DNA of 64,000 bases from Amnibacterium kyonggiense. Lineage in GTDB: Bacteria; Actinomycetota; Actinomycetes; Actinomycetales; Microbacteriaceae. The position numbers were made by a program, and so were the translations under genes. The notes under the pieces were generated by a model that did no database searches, was not told where the DNA came from, and was given only the letters and a program-made list of their open reading frames with translations. Numbering within the stretch: position 1 is the stretch's first letter; every line of letters begins with the position of its first letter. Location of the stretch: positions 372,001-436,000 of the forward strand of contig NZ_SOAM01000002.1 in NCBI RefSeq assembly GCF_004364555.1. The letters are read 5' to 3'. Positions 34,332 to 42,208 of this stretch are shown here, piece after piece.

Positions 34332-35051
34332 ATGGATCCGCGACCGGACGAGGAGCTCGACGCGCTGCGGCGCCGGCTCTACGCGCCCGGTGTCACCGCC
34401 CAGGACGTCGCCCGGTACGAAGCGGCGGCCGGGGTACCGGAGGCGGCGCCTGCACCCGCGTCGCCGCCGGCCGCCCCGCGCCGACCGCGCCGTGCGGCGC
34501 TCATCGGGGTCGCGGTCCTCGCCGCCGCGGTGCTCGTCGGCGCGACGCTCGCCGTGGCCCGGACGACCGAGCACCGCGCGACGCCGAGCGCCTCCCCCAC
34601 GGCGACGATCCCGGAGGTCATCGACGCCCGCGTCCCGCTCGCGGCGTCGATGCGGACCGCGCTCGTGGCCCGGCTGCGGGCGGGCCGGTCCGCGGGCATG
34701 CTCGACCTCGTCGAGGCCGATCCCGGCCTCCGGCCGCCGCAGCTGACGACCGTCGGCCGGGCGGCGAGTACCGAGTACTCGGGCACGGGCCCGACCGTGC
34801 TGCGCCTCGACCCGAGCGCGCTCGCCGAGCGGGGCGGTCGCGCGACGGTGATCGTCGTGCTCGCCGGCACCGGCGGGTACACCTGGCGCGCCGATCGCGG
34901 GGAGCGGCTGATCGCGGCGCACGCCTCCGCGGCGCAGGCGGGCGCGCCGGTCGCGTCGACCTTCGCCTACGGCCCGGGTGCGCCGGACCGCCTGCTGCTC
35001 CTCGTGCCGGACCGGGCGCGCTGGGGCGCCGTCGTGGTCTTCACGGACTGA
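34332..35051 (+). CDS. Unrecognised single-span membrane protein, paralogue P1
   Basis: A 239-residue protein in three parts: a cytoplasmic N-terminus with ALRRRLYAPGVTAQDVARYE (11-30), a Pro-rich basic linker, one membrane helix at about 54-75, and an extracellular domain with GTGPTVLRLDPS, ATVIVVLAGTGGYTWRA and a terminal WGAVVVFTD. The same architecture and motifs recur in P2 (35106), P3 (37498) and P4 (42209). I know of no assigned function. The ATG lies six bases after CACGCT. The last 15 bases, including the stop, are duplicated in tandem immediately downstream. It sits directly behind the anti-sigma gene. Confidence 0.8.
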   Translation: MDPRPDEELDALRRRLYAPGVTAQDVARYEAAAGVPEAAPAPASPPAAPRRPRRAALIGVAVLAAAVLVGATLAVARTTEHRATPSASPTATIPEVIDARVPLAASMRTALVARLRAGRSAGMLDLVEADPGLRPPQLTTVGRAASTEYSGTGPTVLRLDPSALAERGGRATVIVVLAGTGGYTWRADRGERLIAAHASAAQAGAPVASTFAYGPGAPDRLLLLVPDRARWGAVVVFTD

Positions 35052-35066
35052 GTCTTCACGGACTGA
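35037..35066 (+). repeat. Perfect 15-bp tandem duplication over a stop codon
   Basis: GTCTTCACGGACTGA occurs twice in a row (35037-35051, 35052-35066). The first copy encodes the end of P1 (Phe-Thr-Asp-stop) and the second lies outside the gene. This looks like a recent replication-slippage event with no coding effect. Confidence 0.9.
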
Positions 35067-35105
35067 GCCCTTCCCCTCCCGGGCGATCGGGGGGACGCTG
35101 AGCGC

Positions 35106-35828
35106 ATGACCGGGCCGGGGACGACCGAGACGCGGGCCACCGAGGCGCTCCGCCGCCGGCTCTACGCCCCGGGCGCGACCGCGGAGGACCTCGTCGCCTT
35201 CCGTGCCGCCGAGGCGACTGCCCGCCCACCCGCGCTGTCGCCGGTGCGCCGCCGCCGCCCGCGGACCGCCGCGGTGCTCGCCGCAGCGGTGGTCGCGATC
35301 GCCGCACCGCTCGCGCTCGTGACCCTGCGCCCGCTGGCCGCCGTGCCCGTCGCGACAGGACCGACGCCGACGGCGACCGCGGTGCCGTCCCCGGAGGGCG
35401 TCGTCCTCCCGGCGCCGCAGTCGGTGCGGGCCGCGTTCGTCCGGCAGCTGGCGTCCCGCTCGGGCGCGGGGCTGCTGGAGTACCTGTACGGGCATCCGGC
35501 CTTCCTGCCCGAGGCGCTGCGGCAGCCGACGAGGGGCCACGTCACGGAGACCGCCGGTGACGGGCCGAGGACGCTCGACCTCTCGCCGAGCACCGGCGAC
35601 GGACCCGCCGGGAGGCTGACGGTGGTGATCGTCGTCGAGCGAGCCGCGCGCATCTTTTGGACCGCGACCGGCCGGACCGGCGACGCGGCGCTGCACCGCC
35701 GACTCGACGCACCCGCCGGCGTGCCGGTGAGCGCGACGGTGGCGTACAAGCACGGCGCGCCGACCACCCTCGAGATCGAGGTGCCGGAGGGCTCGAGCTG
35801 GGGCGCCTTGGTCGCCCTGACGAACTGA
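35106..35828 (+). CDS. Unrecognised single-span membrane protein, paralogue P2
   Basis: A 240-residue member of the same family as P1: N-terminal EALRRRLYAPGATAEDLVAF, a basic stretch RRRRPR, one helix at about 56-76, then an extracellular domain with GDGPRTLDLSPS, LTVVIVVERAARIFWTA and terminal SWGALVALTN. The ATG follows GACGCT with a six-base spacer. Only 39 bp separate it from the duplicated tail of P1. Function unknown. Motif conservation at both ends and divergence elsewhere suggest old duplicates under selection. Confidence 0.8.
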   Translation: MTGPGTTETRATEALRRRLYAPGATAEDLVAFRAAEATARPPALSPVRRRRPRTAAVLAAAVVAIAAPLALVTLRPLAAVPVATGPTPTATAVPSPEGVVLPAPQSVRAAFVRQLASRSGAGLLEYLYGHPAFLPEALRQPTRGHVTETAGDGPRTLDLSPSTGDGPAGRLTVVIVVERAARIFWTATGRTGDAALHRRLDAPAGVPVSATVAYKHGAPTTLEIEVPEGSSWGALVALTN

Positions 35829-35848
35829 CCCACCCCTGGTCGCGCACC

Positions 35849-35886
35849 GCCGGTCGAGGCGCGCGCGAAGCGCGCCTCGAGACCAC
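35849..35886. repeat. Intergenic repeat family R2, copy d
   Basis: Contains a perfect 11-bp hairpin, TCGAGGCGCGC (35854-35864) and its complement (35870-35880) around GCGAA, then GACCAC. The orientation is opposite to the copy at 37338. Located between P2 and the DUF222/HNH gene, where it may also terminate both. Confidence 0.85.
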
Positions 35887-35898
35887 GCCCCGAACACG

Positions 35899-37233
35899 TC
35901 ATGCCGCGACCGGCGGTATCCGCCCTCCGGGCCGCCGTCGCCCGGTGGGGTCGACCCATGGTGGTGGTGTCCACCACCACCTGCCGTCGTCGTCCCGGTC
36001 GATCTGCCATCCCTGTTCGTCATGCAGCACATGGCACCGCCAGCAGAGCAGGACTCCGTTGTCGATGCTCGTGGGGCCGCGACCGGCGGGGCGGATGTGG
36101 GCTCCGTCGCACCAGGAGGGTGGTGCGTCGCAGCTGGGTCCGACGCACCCGCCGTCGCGGACGGCCATCGCCCGCCGTTGGACTTCGGTGAAGAACCTGC
36201 GTCCGGTCCCGAGGTCGAGCGGCTGGGACTTCCCGCCGAGGACGACCGGGATGATCTCCGCGTCCGCCGCGAGCATCCGGGCGACGGAGGCGCTGATCTG
36301 GGTGCCGCAGTCGGGCAGTTCGGCGGTGCCGAGCCCGGTCCGCAGCGCGTCCTCGGTCATGGTGATGAGGAGGGTGACGGCGGTGCCGGCGATCTGCCCG
36401 TCGTCGACCTGGATCGCCTTCTTCGCAAGCAGGCGGATGCCGTCCACCCACTGCTGTTCCAGCGGCCGCCGGTCGGTTGTGGCCAGATCGGCTTCGTCCT
36501 GGTCCGGGGTGATCAGGATCGGGCGCCGGGTGGGGCTGTTGGCCTCGACCGCGGTCTTCAAGAACCCGTCCGTCAACGTGTCGAGGTCGAGGGTCCACCG
36601 GACGAGCCCGTTGCGGAGGTGCCGCCGCTTGACCGTCGGGATCGGGGTCGGTTCGCCCCGGTCGGGGCGTCCGCCGTCGGGGTTCGCGTGCTCCGGGACG
36701 CGCTTGAGCCAGCGGAGGAGGTCGTTGGGTGCCCAGCCTTCGGCTGCGGTGTCGAGGAGCTTGCGCTCGAGGTTGTCGAGCTCCCACGGGGCCAGGCCGG
36801 GTGCGCACTGCTCCAGGGTGCGCCGCATCGCCGCGGCGACCTCCGGGTCGAGCTGCCCGGCCGCGAACGCTTCGGCGATCTGCGGGCAGGTCGCCGGCAG
36901 CGTCTCGCCGGTCATCGCTTCCCGCGGCCGGAACGCTTCACCCGATGCGACCACGGTGGCCGCGGTCGAGCGCGGCATCCCGGTGACCTGGGAGACGAGG
37001 TTCGCCGCGTTGGAGGCGCCCTGCTTGCGGGCGAGGGAGTCCTCCCGGTTCTCGGATCGGCGGGCGACCTCCCCGGCCAGCGCCGTTTCCTCCGCCTGGA
37101 CCAGCCGGCGCAGCGTCGCGACTACGGAGAGTCGCTCCAGGAGTGCCCGATCGGAGGCGAGGCGCAGGGCGTGGTCGGCGAGGCGGGCGTAGGCGTCCGC
37201 CTGGTCCAGGAGTGCCTCCGCCGTCCGGGTCAT
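35899..37233 (-). CDS. DUF222/HNH endonuclease-domain protein (13E12 family)
   Basis: A 444-residue protein with an N-terminal DUF222 helical region and a C-terminal HNH nuclease domain. The HNH part shows RDGGCVGPSCDAPPSWCDGA, HIRPAGRGPTSIDNGVLLC and WRCHVLHDEQGW; the paired cysteines and histidines for metal binding are present. Such genes are multicopy in Microbacteriaceae and mycobacteria, and their function is poorly known. Here it lies between paralogues P2 and P3, antisense to both, and is bracketed by inverted copies of repeat R2, suggesting that it moved in as a unit. Confidence 0.9.
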   Translation of the reverse strand: MTRTAEALLDQADAYARLADHALRLASDRALLERLSVVATLRRLVQAEETALAGEVARRSENREDSLARKQGASNAANLVSQVTGMPRSTAATVVASGEAFRPREAMTGETLPATCPQIAEAFAAGQLDPEVAAAMRRTLEQCAPGLAPWELDNLERKLLDTAAEGWAPNDLLRWLKRVPEHANPDGGRPDRGEPTPIPTVKRRHLRNGLVRWTLDLDTLTDGFLKTAVEANSPTRRPILITPDQDEADLATTDRRPLEQQWVDGIRLLAKKAIQVDDGQIAGTAVTLLITMTEDALRTGLGTAELPDCGTQISASVARMLAADAEIIPVVLGGKSQPLDLGTGRRFFTEVQRRAMAVRDGGCVGPSCDAPPSWCDGAHIRPAGRGPTSIDNGVLLCWRCHVLHDEQGWQIDRDDDGRWWWTPPPWVDPTGRRRPGGRIPPVAA

Positions 37234-37337
37234 ACCGGTATTCGAGCACGGGGCACTGACATTGGAACCGGTTCCGGGTCAGGTGTTTTCCGTTCTGCGG
37301 AAGGCGCGGCGGTGCGGGTCGGTACCGAGGGTTCGGG

Positions 37338-37430
37338 GTGGTTTCGAGGCTCGCTTCGCTCGCACCTCAACCGCCGAGAAGATGGGCCTCGGTGGTTGAG
37401 CCGGGCGCCCCGCGCCCGCGCCGAAACCAC
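37338..37430. repeat. Intergenic repeat family R2, copy b (two-module)
   Basis: The outer arms GTGGTTTCG (37338-37346) and CGAAACCAC (37422-37430) enclose GAGGCTCGCTTCGCTCGCAC and an inner pair, CTCAACCGCCGAG with CTCGGTGGTTGAG. The reverse complement aligns over about 90 bases with 61216-61304. It lies in the 264-bp gap between the HNH gene and P3, which otherwise holds only the P3 promoter. Confidence 0.85.
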
Positions 37431-37497
37431 ACCAGCGCCCTTGTCCGTGCACCTTTGTATCCGCGAACTGTTCACCCGGCCGGGACAGGGTGGGGGC

Positions 37498-38202
37498 GTG
37501 GAGGATCCGCTCGACAGCCTGCGCCGTCGGCTCTACGAATCGGGCTCGACGGCGGCCGACGTCGAGGCGTACCGGGCCGCGGAGGCGGAGCGACTCGTCG
37601 TCGAGCCCCCGGCGACGCCGAAGGTCGCTCGGCGGCGGGGTCGACGCGGTCTCGTCGCCGCGGGCGTCGTCCTGCTCGTCGCGGCCGGCGTCGCACTGGT
37701 CGTCGTGCGTCCGGCCGTGCGCCCGGCGGAGCGCCCCGCCCCGGCTGCCTCCGGGATCGCGGCCCCCGTCGCGACGCGAGCGCGGTTCGCGGCGGCGCTC
37801 GACGCCGGGCGGGACCCGGGGCTGCTCGACTGGCTCAATGCGCACCCGAAGGCGCTGCTCGCCTCGCTCCGGTCCGCGGGCCGCGCGGACAGCACGGCCT
37901 TCACGGGCGCCGGCCCCACGACGATGACCCTCTCGCCCACGACGGAGGAGGAGCGCGCCGGCCACCTCACGGTCGTGCTCGTCACCGACCGGGCCGCCCG
38001 CTACGTCTGGCGTGCGACGGTGGTCGCCCAGCACAACGACCGCTCCGGTCCCGAGCCGCCCGTCGCCGCGCACGAGGGCGGCGCACGGCGCGGCGCTCCG
38101 GTCAGCGGCACGGTCGGCTACGACGGCGGCGTCCCGACGCGCCTGACGCTGCTGCTGCCCACCGGCGTGCGGTGGGCAGCAGTCGTCGTCTACACGGACT
38201 GA
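37498..38202 (+). CDS. Unrecognised single-span membrane protein, paralogue P3
   Basis: A 234-residue member of the P1-P4 family: SLRRRLYESGSTAADVEAYR near the start, a basic cluster RRRGRRG, one helix at about 52-70, then an extracellular domain with GAGPTTMTLSPT, LTVVLVTDRAARYVWRA and terminal RWAAVVVYTD. The GTG at 37498 lies six bases after CAGGGT (37486-37491). It is separated from P2 by the HNH gene and two R2 repeats. Its stop lies about 20 bp from the convergent decarboxylase stop; a ten-base repeat, GCTCAGGCGG, occurs twice there (38205 and 38221). Confidence 0.8.
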   Translation: MEDPLDSLRRRLYESGSTAADVEAYRAAEAERLVVEPPATPKVARRRGRRGLVAAGVVLLVAAGVALVVVRPAVRPAERPAPAASGIAAPVATRARFAAALDAGRDPGLLDWLNAHPKALLASLRSAGRADSTAFTGAGPTTMTLSPTTEEERAGHLTVVLVTDRAARYVWRATVVAQHNDRSGPEPPVAAHEGGARRGAPVSGTVGYDGGVPTRLTLLLPTGVRWAAVVVYTD

Positions 38203-38222
38203 GCGCTCAGGCGGCCAGCGGC

Positions 38223-39605
38223 TCAGGCGGCGGCGCGACGGAGCGCCTCGACGCTTCGGCGGACGTCCTCGTCGTCCGTGCTCCAGTTGCTGACGGACAC
38301 CCGGATGACGTCGCGTCCGCGCCACCGCGAGCCCGACATCCACGCGGTGCCGTCGGCGAGCAGTCGCGCGGTGACGGCGCGGGTGCGCTCGTCGTCCTCG
38401 AACGCAATGCAGACCTGCGAGAAGACGACGTCGTTCAGCACGGTGGCCCCGGGGATCCCGCGGGCGCCGTCCGCGATCGCGCGCGCTCGCCGGGCGAGCC
38501 CCTCGACCAGCTCCACCGTGCCGAGTCGACCGAGTGACCGGAGGGCCGCCCAGACCGGTGCCCCGCGGGCGCGGCGTGACAGCTCGGGTACCCGCTCCTG
38601 CGGATCGCCGAGCTCCGTGGTGTCGTCGACGAGATAGGACGCGTGCAGCCCGAGCGCACCGCGCATCGCCGCGCGGTCCTGCACGATCGCGACGCCGCAG
38701 TCGTACGGGACGCTCAGCGTCTTGTGCGCGTCGGTCGCCCACGAGTCCGCCCCGGTCACGCCCCGGACCAGCGGCGCCATGGAGGCGGGCGCCGCGGCCC
38801 AGAGCCCGAACGCGCCGTCCACGTGCACCCAGCCGCTGCGTCGGCGGACCGTCTCGATCGCCTCCGCGAAGGGGTCGAAGGCGCCGGAATGGACGTTGCC
38901 GGCCTGCAGCACGACGATCAGCGGCGATCCGGCGGGCACGGCGTCGAGCGCCGCCGCGAGCGCATCGACCCGGATCCGGCCCTCCTCGTCGACCGCCACC
39001 GGCGTCGGCGCGCCGAGCCCGAGGTACCGGAGCGCGAGGTCGACCGTCTCGTGGCGCTCCTCCCCCACCAGCACGTGCACGCGCGGCGCACCCGTGAGGC
39101 CGTCCTGGGTGACGTCCCACCCGGCCGCCCCGAGCACGGCGCTGCGGGCCGCGGCGAGGCAGGAGAAGTTCGCGGTCGTCGCGCCCGTGGTGAAGCCGAC
39201 GCCCGCCGTCGACGGCAGGCCGAGCAGGTCGAGGAGCCAGACGGCGGCGGCCTCCTCGATCGCGGCGGTCGCCGGCGTCGCGAACCGGATACCGGTGTTC
39301 TGGTCCCACGCGCTCACGAGCCAGTCGGCCCCGAGCGCGGCGGGCAGCGTGCCTCCCATGACCCAGCCGAAGAAGCGGCCGGAGCCGATCGCCATCAGCC
39401 CGGGCTCCGCGCCGTCCGCGAGCTCGGCGACGACGTCCGAGGCCGGAGTCGGACCGTCGGGCAGCGGGCCGCCGAAGACGGGCCGCAGCTCCTCCGCGGT
39501 CGCGGTCGGCGGGACCGGGCGGCTGCCCACGGTCCCGAGCCAGGCCCGCGCGCGGTCCGCGGCGACGCCGAGGACCTCCTGGTACTCGTCCTCCCGGGTG
39601 CTCAC
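38223..39605 (-). CDS. PLP-dependent group II decarboxylase-like enzyme
   Basis: A 460-residue pyridoxal-phosphate enzyme of the aromatic amino acid decarboxylase/glutamate decarboxylase group. The cofactor lysine is Lys295 in DSWATDAHKTLSVPYDCG. Other family blocks are GRFFGWVMGGTLPAALGADW, FTTGATTANFSCLAAARS and GWVHVDGAFGLW (the Asp and Ala that stack with PLP). The amino acid substrate is uncertain. The GTG start at 39605 lies six bases after TACCCT on the minus strand, a leaderless layout. Convergent with P3. Confidence 0.9.
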   Translation of the reverse strand: MSTREDEYQEVLGVAADRARAWLGTVGSRPVPPTATAEELRPVFGGPLPDGPTPASDVVAELADGAEPGLMAIGSGRFFGWVMGGTLPAALGADWLVSAWDQNTGIRFATPATAAIEEAAAVWLLDLLGLPSTAGVGFTTGATTANFSCLAAARSAVLGAAGWDVTQDGLTGAPRVHVLVGEERHETVDLALRYLGLGAPTPVAVDEEGRIRVDALAAALDAVPAGSPLIVVLQAGNVHSGAFDPFAEAIETVRRRSGWVHVDGAFGLWAAAPASMAPLVRGVTGADSWATDAHKTLSVPYDCGVAIVQDRAAMRGALGLHASYLVDDTTELGDPQERVPELSRRARGAPVWAALRSLGRLGTVELVEGLARRARAIADGARGIPGATVLNDVVFSQVCIAFEDDERTRAVTARLLADGTAWMSGSRWRGRDVIRVSVSNWSTDDEDVRRSVEALRRAAA

Positions 39606-39669
39606 GCGGGCAGGGTAGGCCCGAGGGGCGACGCGACGGAAGCGCCCGTCGGCCCGCCCGAGCACGTTG

Positions 39670-39750
39670 CACGGATCAGGACCGGACGAGCGACACGCCG
39701 CCTCCAGGACCTCCGGAGGCGGCGTGTCGCCGGATCCGTCCTGATCCGTG
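39670..39750. repeat. Palindromic repeat family R3, copy 1
   Basis: The 36-base arms 39670-39705 and 39715-39750 pair around a nine-base loop, with mismatches only in a short internal block. The inner stem CGACACGCCG is shared with the palindrome at 54905-54987. It begins three bases after the SDR stop, so it could terminate that transcript. Confidence 0.85.
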
Positions 39751-39753
39751 GAA

Positions 39754-40455
39754 TCAGACCAGGATGTCTGCGAGCTGCGAGCGGACCTGCCGGGTGTAGT
39801 CGTCGGCGAGCACCTCGAGCGCGCCGGACTCGAGGCCGTCGTACGCGTCGCGCACGACGGCGACCGGGCTGCCCTTCGGGGCGTCGATGCCGACGGTCAT
39901 CGGGGTGTCCGTGAACGCGAGGTAGAGCCCGATGACGTGGACGCCCTGCGGGGCCAGCTCCGTGCGCAGCGAGTCGGTCAGCGACCACACCGCCGCCTTG
40001 GTCGCGCCGTAGGCGGCGAGCGCGCCGCGCGCCCGCCAGCTCGCCACCGAGGCGACGTTCACGATGCCCCCGTGCGCGCGGAGGATCACCGGTGCGAACG
40101 CCTGCGTGACGGCGAACAGCCCGACGGTGTTCGTCTCGAGCAGGCCGCGGAGGTCCTCGACGGACGTGCCGAGCAGCGTCGGGCTGAACAGGCCGACCCC
40201 GGCGTTGTTGACGAGCACGGTCGTGTCGGCGGCCGCCTCCGCGGCGGCCGCGATCGAGGCGGGGTCGGTCACGTCGAGCACGAGCGGCACGACGCGCGCG
40301 TCGTGCCAGTCCTTCGGCGTGCGGGCGGTCGCGTACACCCTGGCCGCGCCGCGATCGAGGGCCTGGCGGACGAACTCGGTGCCGAGCCCTCCGTTCGCGC
40401 CGGTGACGAGGACGACGGCGCCCTGGAGCGAGACGGTGTCGGTCGAACTGCTCAT
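39754..40455 (-). CDS. Short-chain dehydrogenase/reductase
   Basis: A 233-residue SDR. The nucleotide motif is VTGANGGLGTEFVRQ, the structural NAG motif is VLVNNAGVGL, and the catalytic Ser-Tyr-Lys lies in NVASVASW and AAYGATKAAV. The start overlaps the stop of the MFS gene (ATGA), so the two form an operon read leftwards. With the HxlR regulator divergent to them, a role in handling a reactive carbonyl or quinone is plausible. Cofactor preference is not determined. Confidence 0.92.
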   Translation of the reverse strand: MSSSTDTVSLQGAVVLVTGANGGLGTEFVRQALDRGAARVYATARTPKDWHDARVVPLVLDVTDPASIAAAAEAAADTTVLVNNAGVGLFSPTLLGTSVEDLRGLLETNTVGLFAVTQAFAPVILRAHGGIVNVASVASWRARGALAAYGATKAAVWSLTDSLRTELAPQGVHVIGLYLAFTDTPMTVGIDAPKGSPVAVVRDAYDGLESGALEVLADDYTRQVRSQLADILV

Positions 40456-41651
40456 GCGGGGTTCCCTTCGGTGATGGTGCGGACCGCGCGCCGGGCGCGG
40501 ACGAGCGGGGCGGCGCCGGCGACGAGCGCGAGCACCGAGAGCAGGACGGCGCCGATCGCGATCGCGGGCAGGAGGCCGTCCGCGGTGGCGACCTGGCCGA
40601 GGCCGATCGCCGCGATCGCCTGGACGCCGTAGCCGAAGAAGTAGACCGTCGAGACGGTGGCGGCGCGATGCGCGGGCGGCGCGAGCTCCGCGGCGATCCC
40701 GACCCCGGCGGCGAACAGCAGGCTGTACCCGACGCCGGTGACCACGATCGAGGCGAGGAATACGACGAGGGACGCCGTCGCGCTGGCGAGCACGAGGAGC
40801 CCGAGCCCCAGCACCATGAGGAGCGCGCCGACGGGCGCCGCGACGCCGGCCCGCACGCGCCGGGCCAGCAGCGCCGTCGCACCGATCGTCACGGCGGAGA
40901 GCGCGAGGACCAGCCCGATCACGAGCGGGGCGCTCGTCCCGATCAGGTCGACGGCGACGTCCGCGCCGAGTGCGAGCACGACCCCACCGGTCCCGAACGC
41001 GGCCGCGACGCCGAGTGCTCCCTGGGCGACGACCCCGGTCATCGAGCGCGGCACCCGCAGCACCTGCACGGCGCGTCCGCTCCCCCGCTCGCCGGCGGGC
41101 AGGCGCAGCGCGGACAGCAGGGTCAGGAGGATCGCGCCGAGCAGCGGCCAGTAGGACGCGTGGAGCGGGTCGCCGAGCCAGGTCAGGAACACGCCCCCGA
41201 TGAGCAGCGCGACCGTCAGCCCGGACGCGGTCGAGGCCGTGGCGACGGCGCCGGCGAGGTGGCCGCGGCCCGGGCGCGCGTACTCCGCGAGCGCGGCCGT
41301 GGCGGGACTCAGCGCGAACCCGACGCCGGCGCCCGTCAGCACCCGCCCGAGCAGCAGCACGGGCAGGGACGGCGCGAGCGCGAACGCCAGCGTCCCGACG
41401 GCCATCAGCGCGAGCCCGAGGACGATCGCCGCCCGCCGCCCGATGCGGTCGCTGATACCGCCGAACAGACCGAGGACGACGAGCAGGGTCAGCGGGTACA
41501 CGCCGAACACGACCGTCGTCAGGGCGGGCGGGACGTCCCAGAGTCGCCCGTAGACCGGGTAGACGACCGACGGAGCCCCGCTGGTCCACAGCGCGAGCGC
41601 TGCGGTGAGGGACGCGGTCGCGAAGGCGGTGCGGCGGGACGCTGGACGCAT
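40452..41651 (-). CDS. MFS transporter
   Basis: A 399-residue major facilitator superfamily protein with about twelve hydrophobic helices. The loop 2-3 motif is seen as GGISDRIGRRAAIVLG and the antiporter-type GAGVGFALSPATAALAEYARP follows, suggesting a drug or metabolite exporter. First gene of the MFS-SDR operon; the next gene overlaps its stop by four bases. It is divergent from the HxlR regulator with an 82-bp intergenic region containing a palindrome. Confidence 0.92.
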   Translation of the reverse strand: MRPASRRTAFATASLTAALALWTSGAPSVVYPVYGRLWDVPPALTTVVFGVYPLTLLVVLGLFGGISDRIGRRAAIVLGLALMAVGTLAFALAPSLPVLLLGRVLTGAGVGFALSPATAALAEYARPGRGHLAGAVATASTASGLTVALLIGGVFLTWLGDPLHASYWPLLGAILLTLLSALRLPAGERGSGRAVQVLRVPRSMTGVVAQGALGVAAAFGTGGVVLALGADVAVDLIGTSAPLVIGLVLALSAVTIGATALLARRVRAGVAAPVGALLMVLGLGLLVLASATASLVVFLASIVVTGVGYSLLFAAGVGIAAELAPPAHRAATVSTVYFFGYGVQAIAAIGLGQVATADGLLPAIAIGAVLLSVLALVAGAAPLVRARRAVRTITEGNPA

Positions 41652-41673
41652 CGACGGTCTCCGTTCGAGCTGA

Positions 41674-41688
41674 GTTGGTCAAGCCAAC
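41674..41688. promoter_or_regulatory. Candidate HxlR operator
   Basis: GTTGG-TCAAG-CCAAC, a five-base inverted repeat in the centre of the divergent MFS/HxlR region, next to the TAGGCT element of the regulator gene. Confidence 0.4.
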
Positions 41689-41733
41689 GTAGTACCTGAC
41701 TCCGTGTTTCGGACCCAGGAGTAGGCTGCTCGC

Positions 41734-42174
41734 ATGCCGCTCATCGACCCGACCGGAGGGACCTGCTCCATCGCGCGCACGATCACCGCGCTCGGTGACC
41801 GGTGGTCCCTGCTCGTCCTCCGCGAATCGGCGATGGGCACGACCCGGTTCAGCGACTTCCGCAGCCGGCTCGGCATCGCGAGCGACGTGCTCACCGATCG
41901 CCTGCAGGCTCTCGTCGACCGCGGCGTGCTGGAGCGCGTCGCCTACCAGGAGGAGGGCAGCCGCACCCGCACGGAGTACCGGCTCACCGAGGCGGGGCGC
42001 GAGTTCCAGGTCGTGCTCGGCGCGCTCGGCATGTGGGGGCGGGAGCACCTCCGCAGCGAGATCGACGCGGGCGCGCAGTGGCGCGACGCGAGCGGGCGCC
42101 CGGTCCGGGTCGCGTTCGTGGACGCGGACGGGCACGTGCTCGGCGCGGACGACGTCGAGGTCTCGCGCCGCTGA
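41734..42174 (+). CDS. HxlR-family transcriptional regulator
   Basis: A 146-residue winged-helix regulator. The HxlR signature is clear: a Cys near the N-terminus (GGTCSIARTI), ALGDRWSLLVLRES, RFSDFRSRLGIASDVLTDRL and the wing YRLTEAGREF. Cys-based HxlR proteins can sense aldehydes, quinones or thiol stress. The ATG lies six bases after TAGGCT (41722-41727), probably leaderless. Divergent from the MFS/SDR operon, its probable target. Confidence 0.93.
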   Translation: MPLIDPTGGTCSIARTITALGDRWSLLVLRESAMGTTRFSDFRSRLGIASDVLTDRLQALVDRGVLERVAYQEEGSRTRTEYRLTEAGREFQVVLGALGMWGREHLRSEIDAGAQWRDASGRPVRVAFVDADGHVLGADDVEVSRR

Positions 42175-42208
42175 CGCGGGATCGGCGCCGGAGGGTCACA
42201 CTGGTGCC

